From Strix aluco (taxonomy: Eukaryota > Chordata > Aves > Strigiformes > Strigidae), in contig NC_133933.1 in the NCBI RefSeq assembly GCF_031877795.1, forward strand, positions 25,014,029 to 25,078,028: 64,000 bases of DNA. The letters run 5' to 3'. A model generated the notes under the pieces. It saw only the letters and a list, made by a program, of their open reading frames with translations, was not told the origin of the DNA and did no database searches. Below are positions 62,868 through 64,000 of this stretch, piece by piece. The first letter of the stretch is position 1, and the number at the start of each line of letters is the position of its first letter. The position numbers and the translations under genes were made by a program.

Positions 62868-64000
62868 TTATAGCGTTTTTATTAACAAACTTTCATTGGA
62901 AAGTTCTGGGCGCATTAACATAGGAGGCACATTGGCTTCGATGTTTGGCATTTGACAGTCAACAGAATTGCACTTCACTGTGATAGCCTTGCTACAACAG
63001 TGTGAATTTTCACGGCAACCCTCGTAGCGAGCCTCTCTCGCTGACCTATTCAGCAGATGTTTTTTATCATTTTGGTCAGCCTTCAAAACCCCGTCATTCT
63101 GCAAAGAACGCTGATCTATCTTGCTCTCAGCTTTCTTTTTCTGCTTTGACAGAGAGGCTTTCTTGCTTTCAATCCCATTCGCTTCTGTACCACTCTTTTC
63201 ATCACACTTGTCTGTCTGCTGACAGAATCCCTTTTGGTTATTTGATACACTGTTCTCACATTCAGAGCAATGCACTATTAGAGGTCCTGCGTTTCGACAG
63301 AGAAACTGTGAGGAGCTCATCACCCTTGGAACAGTTCTTACATTTTCCTCCGGGTTTTGATGAGCATGTGAATCTGTCCTATTTATTCTTTGATGTGCCT
63401 GAAATTGTTGCACGGACTGGAGGAAAAAATTTTTAGGCAGGGAGTTCTGCGTCATCGTTCTTTTGAGCCTTCCTTGAAGGCAACTGCAGTGGAGGACATG
63501 CTGGACTGGATGCACGTACCCTTCGGCAGCTTGCTGTAAAGCATTTATAGGAGCTACAGAGCTTTGGATCTGTACAGCTGCCGGTGAAGGAGAACACTGG
63601 TAACAGAAGGTGTCACTTAACTGCTGACATGAGTGTGGGCTCCACTTCACTGCCACTTGCTTATATGCATCGGGACAGCTACACTGCCTGTTTTGAGAGA
63701 AAATTGGGCATATGGTGTGTTGGTCAATACATGTCTGTAACATAGCTGAACTAGCAACATTTTTTATGCTTTTACTCATTTCACTATTATAGGCTGAATG
63801 CATAGGCATACATGTGTTTTGGGGCCTGCTGCTGAAGAGCTCTGAGCAGATATGAGTTTCTTCGTAAGTCACTTTCTCTGCAGGGTTACAGATACCTGTT
63901 TGTGATGCCAGAGGCTCGAGCTCATAGTGCTCATGCTCCATTTCTGGTTTTTGACTTCTGGAGTCCAGCTGATATTTGCTAACAGGATGTGATTTATTTT
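62868..64000 (-). CDS. DISP1: Dispatched-1, C-terminal part of last exon (5' end beyond window)
   Basis: DISP1 is an RND-type multipass transporter that releases cholesterol-modified Hedgehog from producing cells. The window holds about 376 residues of its long cytoplasmic C-terminal tail, after the last membrane segment. The frame stays open to the right edge. Upstream of the internal Met at 63941 it reads SKYQLDSRSQKPE, so that Met is not the start. The tail is polar, has about 22 cysteines in its last 357 residues and a lysine-rich stretch (KKASLSKQKKKAESK). It ends NSVDCQMPNIEANVP, then ESLLIKTL before TAA, which matches my memory of the vertebrate DISP1 C-terminus. There are no membrane spans in this part. 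It converges on TLR5, as in human. The whole protein is about 1,500 residues in mammals, so this is roughly the last quarter. Confidence 0.9.
   Translation of the reverse strand, partial: NKSHPVSKYQLDSRSQKPEMEHEHYELEPLASQTGICNPAEKVTYEETHICSELFSSRPQNTCMPMHSAYNSEMSKSIKNVASSAMLQTCIDQHTICPIFSQNRQCSCPDAYKQVAVKWSPHSCQQLSDTFCYQCSPSPAAVQIQSSVAPINALQQAAEGYVHPVQHVLHCSCLQGRLKRTMTQNSLPKNFFLQSVQQFQAHQRINRTDSHAHQNPEENVRTVPRVMSSSQFLCRNAGPLIVHCSECENSVSNNQKGFCQQTDKCDEKSGTEANGIESKKASLSKQKKKAESKIDQRSLQNDGVLKADQNDKKHLLNRSAREARYEGCRENSHCCSKAITVKCNSVDCQMPNIEANVPPMLMRPELSNESLLIKTL

Noticed and set aside
63002-63436. 144-codon plus-strand frame opposite DISP1
   Set aside because: It is antisense to the DISP1 tail and its residues mirror the coding constraint of the minus strand.
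1-64000. tRNA, rRNA, CRISPR array, operon or toxin-antitoxin-like system
   Set aside because: No cloverleaf with A/B boxes, no regularly spaced repeats and no clustered prokaryote-style genes were seen. The window is vertebrate chromosomal DNA.

Overview
This window looks like ordinary euchromatic DNA from a bird. It is AT-rich and sparsely genic, with one well-defined CpG island, decayed CR1-type LINE fragments and two LTRs of a type common in avian genomes. Two protein-coding genes can be supported. One is a complete Toll-like receptor 5 gene (TLR5) on the plus strand, with its whole coding sequence in one exon at 28156-30738. The other is the 3' end of Dispatched-1 (DISP1) on the minus strand at 62868-64000, running off the right edge. 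Convergent TLR5 and DISP1 is the known amniote arrangement (SUSD4 - TLR5 - DISP1), which supports both names. The species cannot be fixed from this window. The intact TLR5 and the LTR type fit a non-galliform bird, but that is inference.

Layout. 1-1.75 kb: AT-rich sequence without recognisable coding potential, ending in a well-formed plus-strand polyadenylation site, possibly the 3' end of the upstream neighbour (SUSD4 by synteny). 1.8-16.3 kb: intergenic DNA with a GC-rich islet (3.44-3.67 kb), an old CR1 fragment (about 4.45-4.67 kb) and a second GC-rich patch (10.59-10.85 kb). 16.36-16.80 kb: the only CpG island, with splice-donor-like sites, taken as a promoter and possible distal first exon of TLR5. 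16.8-27.9 kb: probable 5' intron of TLR5 or intergenic DNA, with two hairpin-forming spots. 27.9-30.9 kb: TLR5 with a splice acceptor seven bases before its ATG and a candidate short 5' untranslated exon. 30.9-62.6 kb: non-coding DNA between the converging genes, with a CR1 fragment, two MIR-like SINE relics and two solo LTRs, one of which looks young. 62.6-64 kb: DISP1 3' UTR and C-terminal cytoplasmic tail.

The two genes do unrelated jobs: TLR5 is the flagellin receptor of innate immunity, while DISP1 exports lipid-modified Hedgehog ligand. They share only position. No operon, CRISPR array, tRNA, rRNA or novel multi-gene system is visible. The most useful leads are the young-looking solo LTR pointing toward the TLR5 3' end, a perfect 20-bp palindrome inside the TLR5 signal-peptide codons, the candidate TLR5 promoters, and the polyadenylation site at 1.7 kb.
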